DNA of 64,000 bases from Volutella citrinella (GCA_034401135.1 JAWZSP010000007.1:2294001-2358000), one strand, 5' to 3'. Positions 1 to 11,551 are shown, counted from the stretch's first letter. Numbers and translations are program-made. The notes: a model not told the origin generated them from the sequence alone.

Positions 1-563
1 TCTTGGTGAAGAGCAGCTCGCGCAACGTTTTGCTGGGTGATGCCACAAGGATGGGGAAGAGGGCGGTCAAGAGGCTGATGGAGTCGATAATCTCCTTGCG
101 GCGGAGCAGCACTAGGCTGCCCACAATCTTCTCGCGCAGATCTGGGTGAAGAATTGCATGGTGCTGTGTCAGGATAGCCTTGAGGTCATCCGCGAACGAT
201 TCCGTCTCCTCCTTGTAGCAATCGGCGACGTGGGCGACGAGGTCGATGATGTTGTGAAACGACTCGACCGAGTCGGCGCTCGCAGTGGTGGGGGAAACGA
301 GGAAAATCTCCCGCTGGGCCTCATACTGTTCCCATTGCTTTAGAAAGTCCTCCTTGTATGATCTGGCTTCTGGTTAGCGGCGCGCGCTTCGTGGACGGGA
401 GGGACGTGGACGCCGTACTTGGGATCGCGACGGATCTTTTGCTGGAGACTCGCACTACAGACTTTTTGTCAGAATGAAACTGGGAAAAAGGGTCCAGGGA
501 GGGCTGAAATGCATACAAGTCGGCATCGATCTTCTCGAGCGCGGCAACCTTGCGCTTGGCCAT
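1..563 (-). CDS. SDA1: SDA1-family ribosome biogenesis protein, 5' part (runs off the left edge)
   Basis: SDA1/SDAD1 is a nucleolar protein needed for 60S pre-ribosome maturation and export. Exons on the minus strand are 563-517, 454-419 and 362-1, giving 148 N-terminal residues. The rest lies beyond the window. Intron 455-516 (GTATGC...TGTAG) and intron 363-418 (GTACGG, branch CTAAC, ...CCAG) restore one frame. The protein starts MAKRKVAALEKIDADF, continues LQQKIRRDPKSYKEDF and later has REKIVGSLVLLRRKEIIDS, which match the conserved N-terminal NUC130/133-type region of SDA1 as I know it. The start is the ATG at 563. The next gene upstream, the phosphate carrier, lies on the same strand. Both introns were deduced from frame and family match. 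Confidence 0.9.
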
Positions 564-1101
564 GGCGACAGAATGCTGATCTGGTGCTGTGGTTGAAGAG
601 TGCCGGCCAGTAGTGGGGGACGGACGGCAAAAATAATTTTGGCAAGAAAAGATGGCTGATAAGATAAGCATCCCAGACCAACGAGCCAGCCACTCGAAAT
701 TCTCATGACAACTGCTACAGGTCCAGCATCAAAGCATATTCAAGTAGGAAAAAATCACTAAAATCACAGCCAGGACCAGTAGGTGGAATATTGAGGCTAG
801 GTCTCATTGTCTATTCGAACGCATAAAAAAAATGGACTATTATACAACCCTTCGGCGGGGATGCTACACGTCTGCCCGCTCTAAAGCTTCGTCAGAGGCA
901 AACACGCGATGAAACAGCCCCCAATTCCTTTAAAGGTCATTTTATCCCCAGACAGAGTCCATCTGGGCTTGCTCCGCGAGCCGTATACAGCCCGCTTCTA
1001 TATGCAACTAGGGAACACCACTCCGGCGGGCCCAGCTCTTGGGCACTCGCCGACCAATCTCACACCATCACCCCCTCGTCTATTCATGGGGAATGAGACG
1101 C
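564..1101. other. Intergenic, SDA1 upstream region and phosphate carrier 3' region
   Basis: 538 bases between the SDA1 start and the carrier stop. It must hold the SDA1 promoter and the carrier 3' UTR. It includes an A/T-rich stretch near 720-840. No gene or recognisable motif is seen. Confidence 0.6.
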
Positions 1102-2334
1102 TTAAGCAGCAATCTCGACACCGCCGACGGCACCGAGAGCCTTCTTCAGGTCACCGTAGATGGCGAACTGACCGGCAGTGAGGGTACCGACCATGAAGAG
1201 ACGAGCACCGATACCGCTGTAGGAGCCCTTGAGGCCGAGCTCCTTGCCGATCTTGATGAGACGGCTGACAGTGCCCTCACCGGGAAGACCCTTGGTCTTG
1301 TTGATCTTGGAGAGCATGGTGTCGGCGGGCTGGGAGACGAAGGCAGCGGCGAAACCGGCAATCAGACCAGAGCCCAGGTTGACAGCGGTCTGGGCACCGT
1401 CGGAGAGGTCCTTCTTGGGGAAGACCTTGAAGGCAGACTCAGAAACCTTCTCGAAGACGACGAACTTGGCCATGGTGTAGGGGATCCTGATACGGGTCAG
1501 CTATCTGTCGTCTCTGTCTGCATCTTCCAGGTGGAGATGCCCGGGGCTGTCAACTTACTGCTTGAACAGGATGGGACCGAAACCAGCGTAGAAAGCACCG
1601 ATACCCTCGTTCTTGAGCATCTTGGTGAAACCACCAATGAGACCGTTGGCGTAGGTGGGCTCAGAGACGAGACGGATACGGGTAGCCTCAAGAGGGCAGA
1701 GGGCGATATCGGCGAAGAACTCGGCGCAGGCGGAAGAGGCCAGGTAGACGGCGGTTCGGTTCTTGGAAGCAGTCTCGTAGCCGAGGTTGGTGATGCACTG
1801 CTGCTTGAAGAACTCGTATCCACCGAACTTGAAGGCGCCCTGGAGGAAGTAACCAGCAAAGGTAGGGCCGACACCAGTCAGGAGGGCGCCGGCACCCTCG
1901 TTCTGGACGACCTGTCGGAAGCCGCCAACGAGACCACGGTTGTAGGTGACGGGGTCAAGCTGGATTCGGGTCTTGACGCTGTTGAAGAGTCAGTTAGCGC
2001 AGTGCTCATTGACTATGATTGTGAAGCCTCCGGGCCTGTTCTTGGCCCCCGCTCCCTGCCTTGGCTGGGTTTGCCGCGGGTTGCCGCGGAAGTCGAGGCA
2101 TCGGCAATTGAGAAGCCAAGGGAGGGCGACAGAGGCTCAGACGACGAGATAGAGATGAGGTAGGACATACACATCGACGGGGGTCAGGGCACCGTGGGTG
2201 ACGGAGCAGCAGACGGCACCGGCAAGGGCGAATCGCGAGTAGAGAGCGACGCCAGACAGCTTGCCGGGCTCAGCAGCCTTAACGTTCTGGACGACGGCGT
2301 CGACCTTGGTCACGCCGGTGGAAGCGGAGGCCAT
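1102..2334 (-). CDS. MIR1: Mitochondrial phosphate carrier (SLC25/MIR1 type)
   Basis: Imports inorganic phosphate across the inner mitochondrial membrane for ATP synthesis. Exons are 2334-2171, 1978-1559 and 1486-1102, coding 322 residues, close to the usual 300-320. The protein shows the three-fold carrier repeat. The first signature, PVDVVKT, is split by intron 1 (1979-2170, 192 nt, GTATGT...CAACAG). The second repeat has [10 protein letters not shown], and the third has [12 protein letters not shown] in place of the PxDxxK motif. Conserved carrier segments include [24 protein letters not shown] and [15 protein letters not shown]. Intron 2 is 1487-1558 (GTAAGT...CAG). The start is the ATG at 2334, followed by a short Ala/Ser N-terminus. 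Codons end mostly in C or G, as expected for a highly expressed gene. A closely related metal or S-adenosylmethionine carrier is unlikely given the strong phosphate-carrier match. Confidence 0.93.
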
Positions 2335-4290
2335 TGTGAAGAATAGAAGACGAGCTTCGGACAAAGGACTGAGTGGAGGGGGAGAGAAGGGTCCGAATTG
2401 GTGATCCGGACGGTGAACGAGGTGCTGAGGCTGTGAGGCTGCGCGGGTTGCGGGAGGGAAAGGAAAAAATGTGTCTCGATGCGATGCGTCCTTTTTCCTG
2501 CTGCTCGGGGCGTCGGCGTTTTTTTTTGGAGCAGGTCCCGGACCAGGGGGGGCCGCGCTTGGGGGGGACGTACCGGGAGGCAAGAAGACCAGCGAGGCGT
2601 TCAAACGTGCCCCACTAGAAAAATAATGGCTCCTTTTCCCGTGCCTCAGCGTGTCCCAGCCTTCGGAAAGAGTCGGATTATTCGGCGCCGGCCATGCGCG
2701 GACCAATGACGGGCCAAGGGGACCGGGGCCAAGCTGCCAAAGCGCCCGGGGTGTGTGGCAGGAGCCCAGGACCCAGTGCGGGAATAGGTACCTTAGCGGA
2801 CGGGTAAGTGGCAATGAGTGCTGGGCAACCGCTGGAGCAACGACTCGTCGCAGCAGAGATGGGCACCGTTTGACCGCTATAGTGCCCACTAGGTTGAGCG
2901 CCCGGACAACGACCGTGCCGTACAGTGCTTCGAAGCTGGCGGGCTTGGTACTCCGTACCCCGGAACAAGGAGGGACAGCATTGCATCATCACAGGCAACA
3001 GAGGCGAATGGATCTGGCTGTCATCTTGCTCTGTGCCGGCCGGCTACAGTCCCGGCTGCCAGATCGACCAGGGCGGCTTGCCATTGCCAATGCGGTGAGA
3101 AGGAACCCATAAGCAGCATTCACGAGGCGCCTGACTGGCCCAGAGCCGATGAGGCGCGAGATGGGGGCTAGAGTTGGCAAATTCATGATCCAGCGCGGGC
3201 ACGGAATTGTAATACCGTGTCAGACAGTGCCCGCCGGCATGTGGCGATGTTGCACCAGAGGATGCCGCCATCTGCCAGGAACCAGGGAGCAAACTTTTTG
3301 GGTTCGGTCGGCTGGTTGATTGACTGGTGGTTCCTGGAGTTAAAAAAAATCTTGTTTTGCATGCCAGTCGATGTACACTGTTTGGATTCTATTCCAACAT
3401 CAAGCGCAACCCTCTTTCGTCGTGTCACCGTCCTCCCCGACTGTTGCATGCTCGGCCCGTCAGCTGGGCAGTCCTGATGAGCGGCGTAGAGTGTCGATTA
3501 GAGCTTGACAGTGTTGTCTGGGGGCGGCGCAGGAAGTCGATTTCAGATTGCAGCCAGCCAAGGGCGGACATCCCGACAGACCCGCCATTCACCACCAGCG
3601 GCGCTCCAACGTGGTGCCCCATCCGCCCCTCCTCGCCATGGCATTGGCCAGACACCTCTGGTGTGGCTCCGTCGAACGGAAGCCAACAGGCGCACAGTGT
3701 CCTCCTCCGTGCCGCCATGCTCCATTTTCCGGGGATGTGGCCCACTGCTGCCAGCACTCGCTCCTCCATCCCTCCCTCCACCGCGTTGGTTGCCACCCAC
3801 CTTATCTCCTCGGGGAGGTATCTGATGCATGTCTGGCCCTGAGGCTGGAACTCGCGATAAGCAAGGCGAACTGGCTGCCTGGCGGGCTCGTTCAGCATTC
3901 TCACATCGCTCACATCGCCCGCTCCAGCCTTATCGACTTGACGCGGGCAAGTCGCCTCACTCACCGTCATGACAGCCAAGAGACCTGGGTAAGCATGCAC
4001 GAGGCCAAGGACGCCGGTGCCTCCCGCATTCAATCTGAGATCATCGCCGATTGCTCAAGGTGTTGCGCCCGGAACTGTGGAACCCTGTACCTGGCCCAAT
4101 TGGCCAATCAGACGCCGTCCTTTGTGATTCACTACCATCGCTAGATCCCTGCCCGAGATCCATGGATGAGCTGCTACTAATAAATGCCTGATACATCACC
4201 TCATTATCTTGAATACAATCTGCAAACAATCTGATCATACCGAACATTGTGAACGCCAAACCGAGCCTCCTCGCCTCCGGGAACAAACAC
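2335..4290. other. Intergenic gap, no gene recognised
   Basis: About 1.96 kb between the carrier start and the NACHT-ankyrin stop. The first 300 bases form the carrier promoter and are rich in G runs, with a poly-T/poly-G patch near 2520-2560. Open frames of up to about 200 codons exist (for example on the minus strand over 3425-4033), but they lack an ATG start or any family resemblance. I see nothing else I can support. Confidence 0.5.
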
Positions 4291-7200
4291 TCAGGCATCA
4301 TCCTGCGCCGACTTGTCATTCCGCTCAAACAAAGCTAGCACCTCGGAATTCCAGACTGCCGCTGCGTTGTCGACACTTGTCCGGCCCTCTTCGTCCTCCA
4401 GCAGCGGGTCAACGCCCTTGGCCAGCAACGCCTCCCATACTACAACGTCGGCCCTTGGCAGCAGATGGAGAAGTGTCTGGCCCTTGTTGTCCCTAATCAA
4501 CCAATCCGCTCCCAACTCATCCAGGAACGAAACCTGAGCGTCAGTGTGTTCGTCCTCAGTGAGGCCGCCGCTGGAAAGGTAGACATGGACCGGTGTCTCG
4601 CCATTGCTATTCCTTGCGTTTATGTCGAGGCTTGAACGTGCAAATTTCGTAAAACTTTGCAGCAGCCCGGTCTCTGGAGCTTTCCCTACCATATTACCCA
4701 TGCTCGCAAGATAGTGGAGGACGTTATTTCCACTGCTATCCTGTACGGCAATGTCTGCTCCTCGAGCGACGATGTCAGGAATTGGATCCGGGCGGGTGTG
4801 GCCATATGCTGTGCACAGGGAGCCAATCAGATAGTGCAGCGGATAGAGCCCCTTGCTGTCTGGCTCATTGATCAGGGATGCGACAGCTTCCTCTCCAAAC
4901 TTGTCCATGGTGGCCAGCTTCTGTTCATTCGGTGAACCAAGCAAATGGTGCAGGACACTTCTACCGTCGTTGTCACGAGGTTTGAGACTCGCTCCCGTTT
5001 CGAGTAAGTGGCTAATGGCTGATGACCTGACATGCTTGCTTGCGGCCAAGTCCCCAAGACGGCAGGCGGCCATCAACGGCGTCAGCCCCATGGCATTTCT
5101 GATGTCGCAGTCTCCGTCAATGTTCTCGAGAAATGATTTCAGATCGAAGAACACACTCGCGCCCAGGACTCTGTGCAACACAGTTTCTTCATAATACCCC
5201 CCACTCGTGATTTCCTTTCGATTCCAAGCAGCGTGGGCGCCAGCGCTGAGGGACCCTGCGGCCAAGAGTCGACGAGCGTTGTCCTTGCTCTTGTACAGAA
5301 ATGTGTCATAAAAGCCAGCACCGTGTTCGAGAAGTACCTTGGTAACAATTTCCCTCTGGGCTTGGTCGCCTGGCACTCTCTGAAGCGCGTGCCTTTCAAA
5401 AACTAGCGCTCTGCAAAGGGGGTGATCTTGCACCAGCGAATGCCGGTTACTGTCGAAATCCGGGTCTTCTTGCTTGATTTCTTGGACCCATGTTCTGATC
5501 TGGTTGGCCCCAGTCGGAGCCTGTAGGAGAACCTTGAGAAGTTCCGGTCTTGACCCCCTGATGGCAGCCCTGATTGCACCTCGGGTGACAACCGCACCAT
5601 GCTGAATGAGCAGATGGGAGATCTCCAGGTGGTTCTCCTTTACCATACCAAGAGGGGCCGTGCCACCGGGATCCTGTTTGAGATTAACATCAGCACCAAG
5701 CCGAATCAATGCCACCGCGGCAGCCCTCGATGCTGGGTAGCCACCAGATTCCGCATGCACCAGAGCAACATGGAGGGGCGTTCGGCCCTGCGAGTCCCGT
5801 GCATTCAAATCAGCTCCCTTCGATACGATGTAGGGAATCCCATGGGCAGCTTGCCACCATGCACAGCCCATGGCAAGAATGTGGAGAGAAGTTCCGAAGA
5901 ACTCGGTACCGTTGCTTGACGTGATACGGTATGGTGCATTGACGTTGGCCTGTTTCTTCTCCACCAGAACCCGAATGACATCCATATTGCGTTGTTCGCG
6001 ATAGCATGCGGTCGCCAAAAGGGATCCAAAGAGCGACGGCCGTCCACCCGGGACCCATGCACGGGTCGCTTTTCTTGACTCGTCGTTGTCGTCGACGTCG
6101 AAGCAGGCCACATCCTCCAGGGAACAGCATTCATCTACCAAGTCCGCATGGCCGCAACTCACTAGTTTCCTGAGAACGGCCTTGTCATCTTGCATCTCCG
6201 ATGCAAAGTCGACACCAGACTTGTGCAGCTGCCTGAGAAGATCATACTGGTGATGTGTCAAAATGAGCTTTACCAGTTCCCAGTTTTTGAACTGAGAACC
6301 AGGTGTCGCACCACAATTGAGCCATAGCTCTTGTGCTGTAGCTGCTCTGCGAGCCTCGGCCATTGACACCTGCAGTCGGAGTGGCTTGGGCAGCTCGATC
6401 GATTTGAGCTCGGCGTACAGCATTGAGAGTAGCTCTGTCGAGTAGTCATCACCGCGTGCTGTCGCGTATTCCAGGGCTGCCAAAATGTAGTAGCGGCCAT
6501 TTGGCGATCGCGAGGACAAGCTAGCTCCAGCATCCCGCAGCAGTCTTATGATACGATCACATCTGTACGTATAGAGCGACTTTGGGCGTCGAATAGCGCG
6601 TCGAGAGGGGTCCAAGTGCTGCAATTGAATGGGCCAAAGGTCTCGGCTGTCGCGTGGGCGATTGGAATCCTCAATCATTATGCCTCTGGCGTCAAACTGG
6701 GCGTCGCTCTTATACCAAGTGCTCCAAAGAGCTTGCTCCTGCTGGAAAATGGCACATTGGAATAAGGGCGGTAGCCACGGTTCTCGGCCAACATGATCCC
6801 GGCGACTGACTTTTGGCTCTCTCACATACGGGGGGTCCGGCTCAGCTCCCGCCTCCAATAGGAGGGCTACCGACTCAGGCAGTCCAGATCGGCAAGCATA
6901 ATGTAACGGCGTATGCTCACTCTTGTCCCTCTGGTTGACCAGTTTCTCGGCAGCTTTTCGATCGATGCTGTTGACGTGCTGCAGGATCATACCCAGGATG
7001 TTGCTTTGCTGACACCTGGCCGCAATATGGAGGGCATTTGTAGATTCATTCGTAGAGGCAAACGCATCTGCTCCAGCCGCAAGCAACCGTTGCACATAGT
7101 TTTGCGAAACAGACGCAGCTAAGAGAAGAGGTGTTATACCTCTCGCCTCAGCCACATTGACGGATGCCGGTGCCTGCAGAAGCTGCTTCAGAATGATTTC

Positions 7201-10200
7201 AATACCATCATTGAACTGTGGTAGGCTGGAAAATATTGCGAATTCCCATGCCGCACCGTTGAAATAGTCTTTTTGAAGAAAGACATGCAATGGTGTCACG
7301 CCCGCATAGTTGGCATGGTCGCTATCCAAGCCCAGGCTTCGTAATTCTTCGAATCCCGAAAGATGCCCGTTCCTCCCACGCACGTACATTTGATTTTGGA
7401 CGAGCTCGTGAAACAGGGTGTTTCCCTTGAAGTCGGTGTCAAGGGGAGATACCCCCGCATCAATGAAGTATCCCAAGTCGCGCAGATAGTCTCGACACTC
7501 CCCGACGACTTTGACGGATGGATGGGTTGCCATGGAATGCCAATTCCATTGATGTCTCGCGATTGCATGCAAGACCGTTTTTCCTTCGTTATCTCGGCAG
7601 CTGGTGATCGCAGAGAGGTCGGCAAGTGTTTTGACCAGGGCTGGGATCCAATGAGACCTGTTTGCCATCCGAAGTGCTACAAACAGAGGTGTTCGACCCT
7701 CTGCGTCCGTTGCATTGATATCCGCGCCATGTGCGACGAGTTCGCGGAATATCTTGTCTGGGTCGTACTGGAAACACGTGGAAATTACATGAAGAGGCGT
7801 GTCTCCCTTGTAGTTTCTCAAGTTAGGATCGGCACCAGCCTCCAACAGCTTGGTGATAAGGGTAAACGTGTCGTCGTGGAGATTGCCGTATGCATCCCGA
7901 TTCGCTCCCTCGAGTGCAATGTGGAGGGGGCCGTTACCAGCATAGTCCCGGGCATCAACTTCGACATCGTATTCCAGCATGCTAGTTGCGAGCTTCGTGT
8001 TGTTCTCGAGAGCTACCAGCAAGGGTGTCTTGCCATGGATCTCCTCTCGCTTCCCAAAGTCAGCTTTCCCCTCCTCGACGAACAGTCTCAGATAAGCAGC
8101 CTCGTTATCGCCATGATAGAGGTGCAAAGCTGTCTCTCCATCGTCGGTGACTGCTCCTGCATCTGCACCCGCCTCTATCAAGAGCCTGGCAAGCAGCAGA
8201 GACTTTGCGGCATGGATGGGGGAACGGCCATTCGAGCCACGCCCGTTGACATCCGCTCCAGCGCGAATGAGGGCTTCAAAAGCACCCCTGATATTCATCT
8301 CGTCGATTTCTTCCAACTCCTCGGCATCCAATCTCAGTTCGCAGAATTCCAGCATCGGCGTTGTTAAATTCTGATCTGTGATGGAGAATTCTGAGGCGCT
8401 CTCATCGTCATCTTCCGGAGACCAGGTCACATCGGCCCTGGCCCCAGCCTCAACCAAAGCCTGAATAATCGACAAATCGCAGCTCACGCATGCTTCATGG
8501 AGTGGCAAGCCGCCCCCTATGCTCTCGTTGGGGTCAACATCTGCCTCCCCGAGGACTCGCTTTGCAATCTCTGAGCGGGATGATTGAATTGCCCAGATGA
8601 GTGCTTTGTGTTTCGCTTCACGGTTTAGGAACGGAAGCAGGACTTCCACGCATTTATAATGACCATGGCTGCAGACAATTTGGAGGGCCGATCTTTTCTC
8701 TTCGGGTATTCCGAGGGTGAATTTGCGTTGTGTCCCGGTATCCCTCGGAGCCAGTGGATCAACTCCAGCCTCTAGGAGCGCCTCGACAACTTCGTGGTGC
8801 CCTTTGTCTGCAGCCTCGTGCAAGGGTTTCATTCCGTTCCGGCCAGCTTCATTGGGGTTCGCTCCAGCATTTATCAAAACTTTAACAGCTTGGGCATGCC
8901 CTTGCTGGGCCGCCAATACAAGTGGATCAGCAAGATTCGAAGCGGCTGATTCACTGGAATTTTGGCTGTTCCGTTGAATGAAGTCCGCGACATAGTCACT
9001 CATGCCGCAATAAGCTGCCACATCCAGGCTAGAGAATGGTTTGTTGTTGTAATCGTAGAGGTCGAAATATTGGTGCTGTGTATCTGAATATAGTCTGACC
9101 CATGCGTTCCTCGCATCCTCATCAGCCAAAAGAACGTCGGTTTCCTCCAGCAACGTGCTCCGCGCCAATCCTGGGGACTGGGCTTTTGAGGCGTGTTGGT
9201 GCCAAAACTCGGCAGAGTAGAGGCTTAGTGGGTATTCTGGAGCAACTATGAACTGTTTTTGATATGCATCCAAGGAGCCAGAGCGGAGATATCGTAGGCA
9301 AGCCAAGGCTAGGTGAAGGTGGGTGTTCGCAAATTTAAACACCGGGAACTCGTCAGGGTGTCCTTGCCGCGTGCTTCCTTTCAGAAACTCTGTGAGCGAG
9401 TGGTGAACCACGCTGACGGTTTCGTCAGGAAGAACCTCGAGAAGCGGCCCGCAGGCTGCTCGGGCCATATTTTTGTAGCTTTTGAGACCCATGCGCTCCT
9501 CCTCTGTAGTATCTTGCCTGAGCAATTCGGCGAACTCAAGCAGCCGGAGGGGGCGGAAGGCATGAGTGACCCATTGCAGCAACTGGATTTGGGTAGACCC
9601 CGGGATTCCCGACCTTCTGGAGTGTTCGCGTAGGATATCGTTGTACATGCCATTGAGATCCTGGGGTAGCTTCTGCAGGAGGGTTGCGACATCAACGTTG
9701 GGTTCAAGAAACCCTTTCATGGCCAGCTTGGCATAGAGAAAGAGCCCGTTGGCCCGGCCTGGGACGGCTTTTCGGATTTTGGCCTTGTCTTCGTCTGACA
9801 GTGTGGTTTTGTCAAGGCAGTGGTGAACATAGGAAGCGATGTCAATGTCAATCAGCCGCTCGTCCATTCTGATCCCAAAGTGATCGATGTGTCTCATTGG
9901 GGTCTCGACCGAGACGACAGGCCGACTGGTCAACAGGACCTTGACCTGGGCAGGGCGCCAATGACCTAGGTTCCCCAGGCAATTGATCAGATTATCGTTT
10001 CCTTGGTCCATTTCATCTAGTGCGTCGACAACACAATAGACTCGCGGCAGTTGAGCAAGTGCAGTACGAAGAAGTCGCCAAAGATCGTCGAATGTGACGC
10101 TTTCTAGGGCCCGGTGGCTCTCGACATATGATTTTAGTTCGGCTTGGAGGGGAGGACTGTAAATAAGCACTTGGTCCAGCCAGTCTCGCACCAGATTGAT

Positions 10201-10602
10201 GGGCTTGTGGTTGGCCTCGATGATTTGGCGAAAGAAGAAGTGCAGAACCGGGACACCCTCTCGCGAGAGCATCTCTGCTAGTCTGGCAGCGAAGACGGAC
10301 TTGCCGCTGCCCGGGATTCCCTTGATCCATAGAACTCCTTCGTCCTCTCCGTCGTGCCATTTCCGATACTCCTTTGACGAGGGGAGCCAGCTGCCGGTGC
10401 CGGCCAGAAAGGAGTCGAGGTGTTTTTGGTACTCGCTGCCGTCAGCAGCGTAGTCCGTCGGCTTCAGCCATTCCCTGATCTTTTGGATTGTTTCCGGCGC
10501 CTCTGGTAGTATTTGGTCTTCATTGTAGTTGCTGACATCGTCTCGGCCGACCAGGATGATGTCCGCCTCATCGCCCGAGAGATTCGAAAATGAGGTCTCC
10601 AT
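4291..10602 (-). CDS. Giant NACHT-ankyrin STAND (NLR-like) protein, 2103 aa
   Basis: Signal-transducing NTPase of the fungal NLR-like class, a family linked to heterokaryon incompatibility and non-self recognition. The gene is a single intron-free exon starting at the ATG at 10602. Residues 1-45 are acidic and contain no recognised effector domain. Residues 46-85 carry the block that commonly precedes fungal NACHT domains (SEYQKHLDSF and TGSWL). The NACHT domain then has a Walker A GIPGSGKS at 95-102, Walker B VYCVVDALDE at 188-197 and a sensor-like KVLLTSRP at 221-228. A helical segment with GLFLYAKLAMKGF follows. From about residue 540 to the C-terminus there are roughly 25 ankyrin repeats with variable spacing (for example PLHEAADKGHHEVVEALLEA and TPLHYACRSGLPESVALLLE). 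The protein is predicted cytosolic. Function by family only; the ligand is unknown. The absence of a stop over 6.3 kb argues that the gene is intact. Confidence 0.93.
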   Translation of the reverse strand: METSFSNLSGDEADIILVGRDDVSNYNEDQILPEAPETIQKIREWLKPTDYAADGSEYQKHLDSFLAGTGSWLPSSKEYRKWHDGEDEGVLWIKGIPGSGKSVFAARLAEMLSREGVPVLHFFFRQIIEANHKPINLVRDWLDQVLIYSPPLQAELKSYVESHRALESVTFDDLWRLLRTALAQLPRVYCVVDALDEMDQGNDNLINCLGNLGHWRPAQVKVLLTSRPVVSVETPMRHIDHFGIRMDERLIDIDIASYVHHCLDKTTLSDEDKAKIRKAVPGRANGLFLYAKLAMKGFLEPNVDVATLLQKLPQDLNGMYNDILREHSRRSGIPGSTQIQLLQWVTHAFRPLRLLEFAELLRQDTTEEERMGLKSYKNMARAACGPLLEVLPDETVSVVHHSLTEFLKGSTRQGHPDEFPVFKFANTHLHLALACLRYLRSGSLDAYQKQFIVAPEYPLSLYSAEFWHQHASKAQSPGLARSTLLEETDVLLADEDARNAWVRLYSDTQHQYFDLYDYNNKPFSSLDVAAYCGMSDYVADFIQRNSQNSSESAASNLADPLVLAAQQGHAQAVKVLINAGANPNEAGRNGMKPLHEAADKGHHEVVEALLEAGVDPLAPRDTGTQRKFTLGIPEEKRSALQIVCSHGHYKCVEVLLPFLNREAKHKALIWAIQSSRSEIAKRVLGEADVDPNESIGGGLPLHEACVSCDLSIIQALVEAGARADVTWSPEDDDESASEFSITDQNLTTPMLEFCELRLDAEELEEIDEMNIRGAFEALIRAGADVNGRGSNGRSPIHAAKSLLLARLLIEAGADAGAVTDDGETALHLYHGDNEAAYLRLFVEEGKADFGKREEIHGKTPLLVALENNTKLATSMLEYDVEVDARDYAGNGPLHIALEGANRDAYGNLHDDTFTLITKLLEAGADPNLRNYKGDTPLHVISTCFQYDPDKIFRELVAHGADINATDAEGRTPLFVALRMANRSHWIPALVKTLADLSAITSCRDNEGKTVLHAIARHQWNWHSMATHPSVKVVGECRDYLRDLGYFIDAGVSPLDTDFKGNTLFHELVQNQMYVRGRNGHLSGFEELRSLGLDSDHANYAGVTPLHVFLQKDYFNGAAWEFAIFSSLPQFNDGIEIILKQLLQAPASVNVAEARGITPLLLAASVSQNYVQRLLAAGADAFASTNESTNALHIAARCQQSNILGMILQHVNSIDRKAAEKLVNQRDKSEHTPLHYACRSGLPESVALLLEAGAEPDPPYVREPKVSRRDHVGREPWLPPLFQCAIFQQEQALWSTWYKSDAQFDARGIMIEDSNRPRDSRDLWPIQLQHLDPSRRAIRRPKSLYTYRCDRIIRLLRDAGASLSSRSPNGRYYILAALEYATARGDDYSTELLSMLYAELKSIELPKPLRLQVSMAEARRAATAQELWLNCGATPGSQFKNWELVKLILTHHQYDLLRQLHKSGVDFASEMQDDKAVLRKLVSCGHADLVDECCSLEDVACFDVDDNDESRKATRAWVPGGRPSLFGSLLATACYREQRNMDVIRVLVEKKQANVNAPYRITSSNGTEFFGTSLHILAMGCAWWQAAHGIPYIVSKGADLNARDSQGRTPLHVALVHAESGGYPASRAAAVALIRLGADVNLKQDPGGTAPLGMVKENHLEISHLLIQHGAVVTRGAIRAAIRGSRPELLKVLLQAPTGANQIRTWVQEIKQEDPDFDSNRHSLVQDHPLCRALVFERHALQRVPGDQAQREIVTKVLLEHGAGFYDTFLYKSKDNARRLLAAGSLSAGAHAAWNRKEITSGGYYEETVLHRVLGASVFFDLKSFLENIDGDCDIRNAMGLTPLMAACRLGDLAASKHVRSSAISHLLETGASLKPRDNDGRSVLHHLLGSPNEQKLATMDKFGEEAVASLINEPDSKGLYPLHYLIGSLCTAYGHTRPDPIPDIVARGADIAVQDSSGNNVLHYLASMGNMVGKAPETGLLQSFTKFARSSLDINARNSNGETPVHVYLSSGGLTEDEHTDAQVSFLDELGADWLIRDNKGQTLLHLLPRADVVVWEALLAKGVDPLLEDEEGRTSVDNAAAVWNSEVLALFERNDKSAQDDA

Positions 10603-11551
10603 GGTTCAGGCCGACGTGTCCGCAATGCCGTATCTGCAAAGCACCTTGATCGAAGGCACAGATGCTGAGTGACAAGTACAGACGTCCAAGTCGCTACCTC
10701 ACTCCCAAGATGACAGACAGAGAGGTGGGGTTACAGGCCGCCCTCACGTGCTGCATGCACCTCAGCCTTTCGGGGCTGATACTTAGGCACCGAGCTGACA
10801 TGCACGGCCCCAACACTACATGTACCTTGCCTTTGGTTACAGAACAGAGGCGAGGGCGGCGATTGCGTTCTCAGCGCAAATTACCTCTGGAGAGCGCAAG
10901 ATAATATTGGGCAGCTGGCAGGAAGTGGATTTAGAATAAGAATTGGGCACCGCACAGCATGGCCTGATGTCTAGTATGTCGTGTCAGAGCTGAGAGTGTG
11001 TTGGCAGTTGCTGCCTGCGGCGGCTGCCTGGCCTGCCTAAGGTACGATGTACCTCACGACCAACGTTGCATCACGGCAGCTTCTCAGGCTGCACAGAAGG
11101 GAGCAAGGGAGATATGACACGAACAGTCAATTGAAGTCTATTTGCTGAGCCCGAAGCCACCCCAGAGAACAGAAACCATGAGAAAATCGATCAAAATGGG
11201 ACCCTAAAGCCAAAACCCCTCGCCATGCCACCGTGTTGTGTTGTACATTGCTCTATAATGCCCTCTTTAAACGCCTAAATCAATCGGCAAGGCCGTGCCC
11301 GAGAATTCCAAGATGCCTCTGTTGCTGCTCTTCCTGCTGCCGTTCCTGTTGTTGTTTGTTGGTAGGTATACATTGCTGTTGTGCTTGTTGCGTGCGTAAT
11401 CCGGGTGGGTGGTGGTACAAGTCCCCGCCACAAAGCGTGAGGGATGCAGGGCCCAAGACGGCACCTAGCCAGGAGGGCGGCCAACCGCTGTCATTGGGTG
11501 GGCACCCACCACTGCTGAGCGACGGGGCAGCAGTGTTCGCATATCCGTGTT
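10603..11551. other. Intergenic gap upstream of the NACHT-ankyrin gene
   Basis: 949 bases holding the NACHT-ankyrin promoter and the 3' region of the small Gln/Tyr gene. No convincing TATA box is seen. A plus-strand open frame around 11233-11682 is Cys-rich only because it reads repeats of CTGCTG/TTGTTG type; it is not supported as a gene. Confidence 0.5.

Noticed and set aside
1039..2163. 374-codon plus-strand open frame opposite the phosphate carrier
   Set aside because: It is antisense to a clear three-exon carrier gene and runs across its introns. The Gly/Glu/Leu/Val-rich product is a by-product of the carrier's codon bias.
3425..4033. 202-codon minus-strand open frame
   Set aside because: It begins at TTG rather than ATG, has no family match, and has no splice logic.
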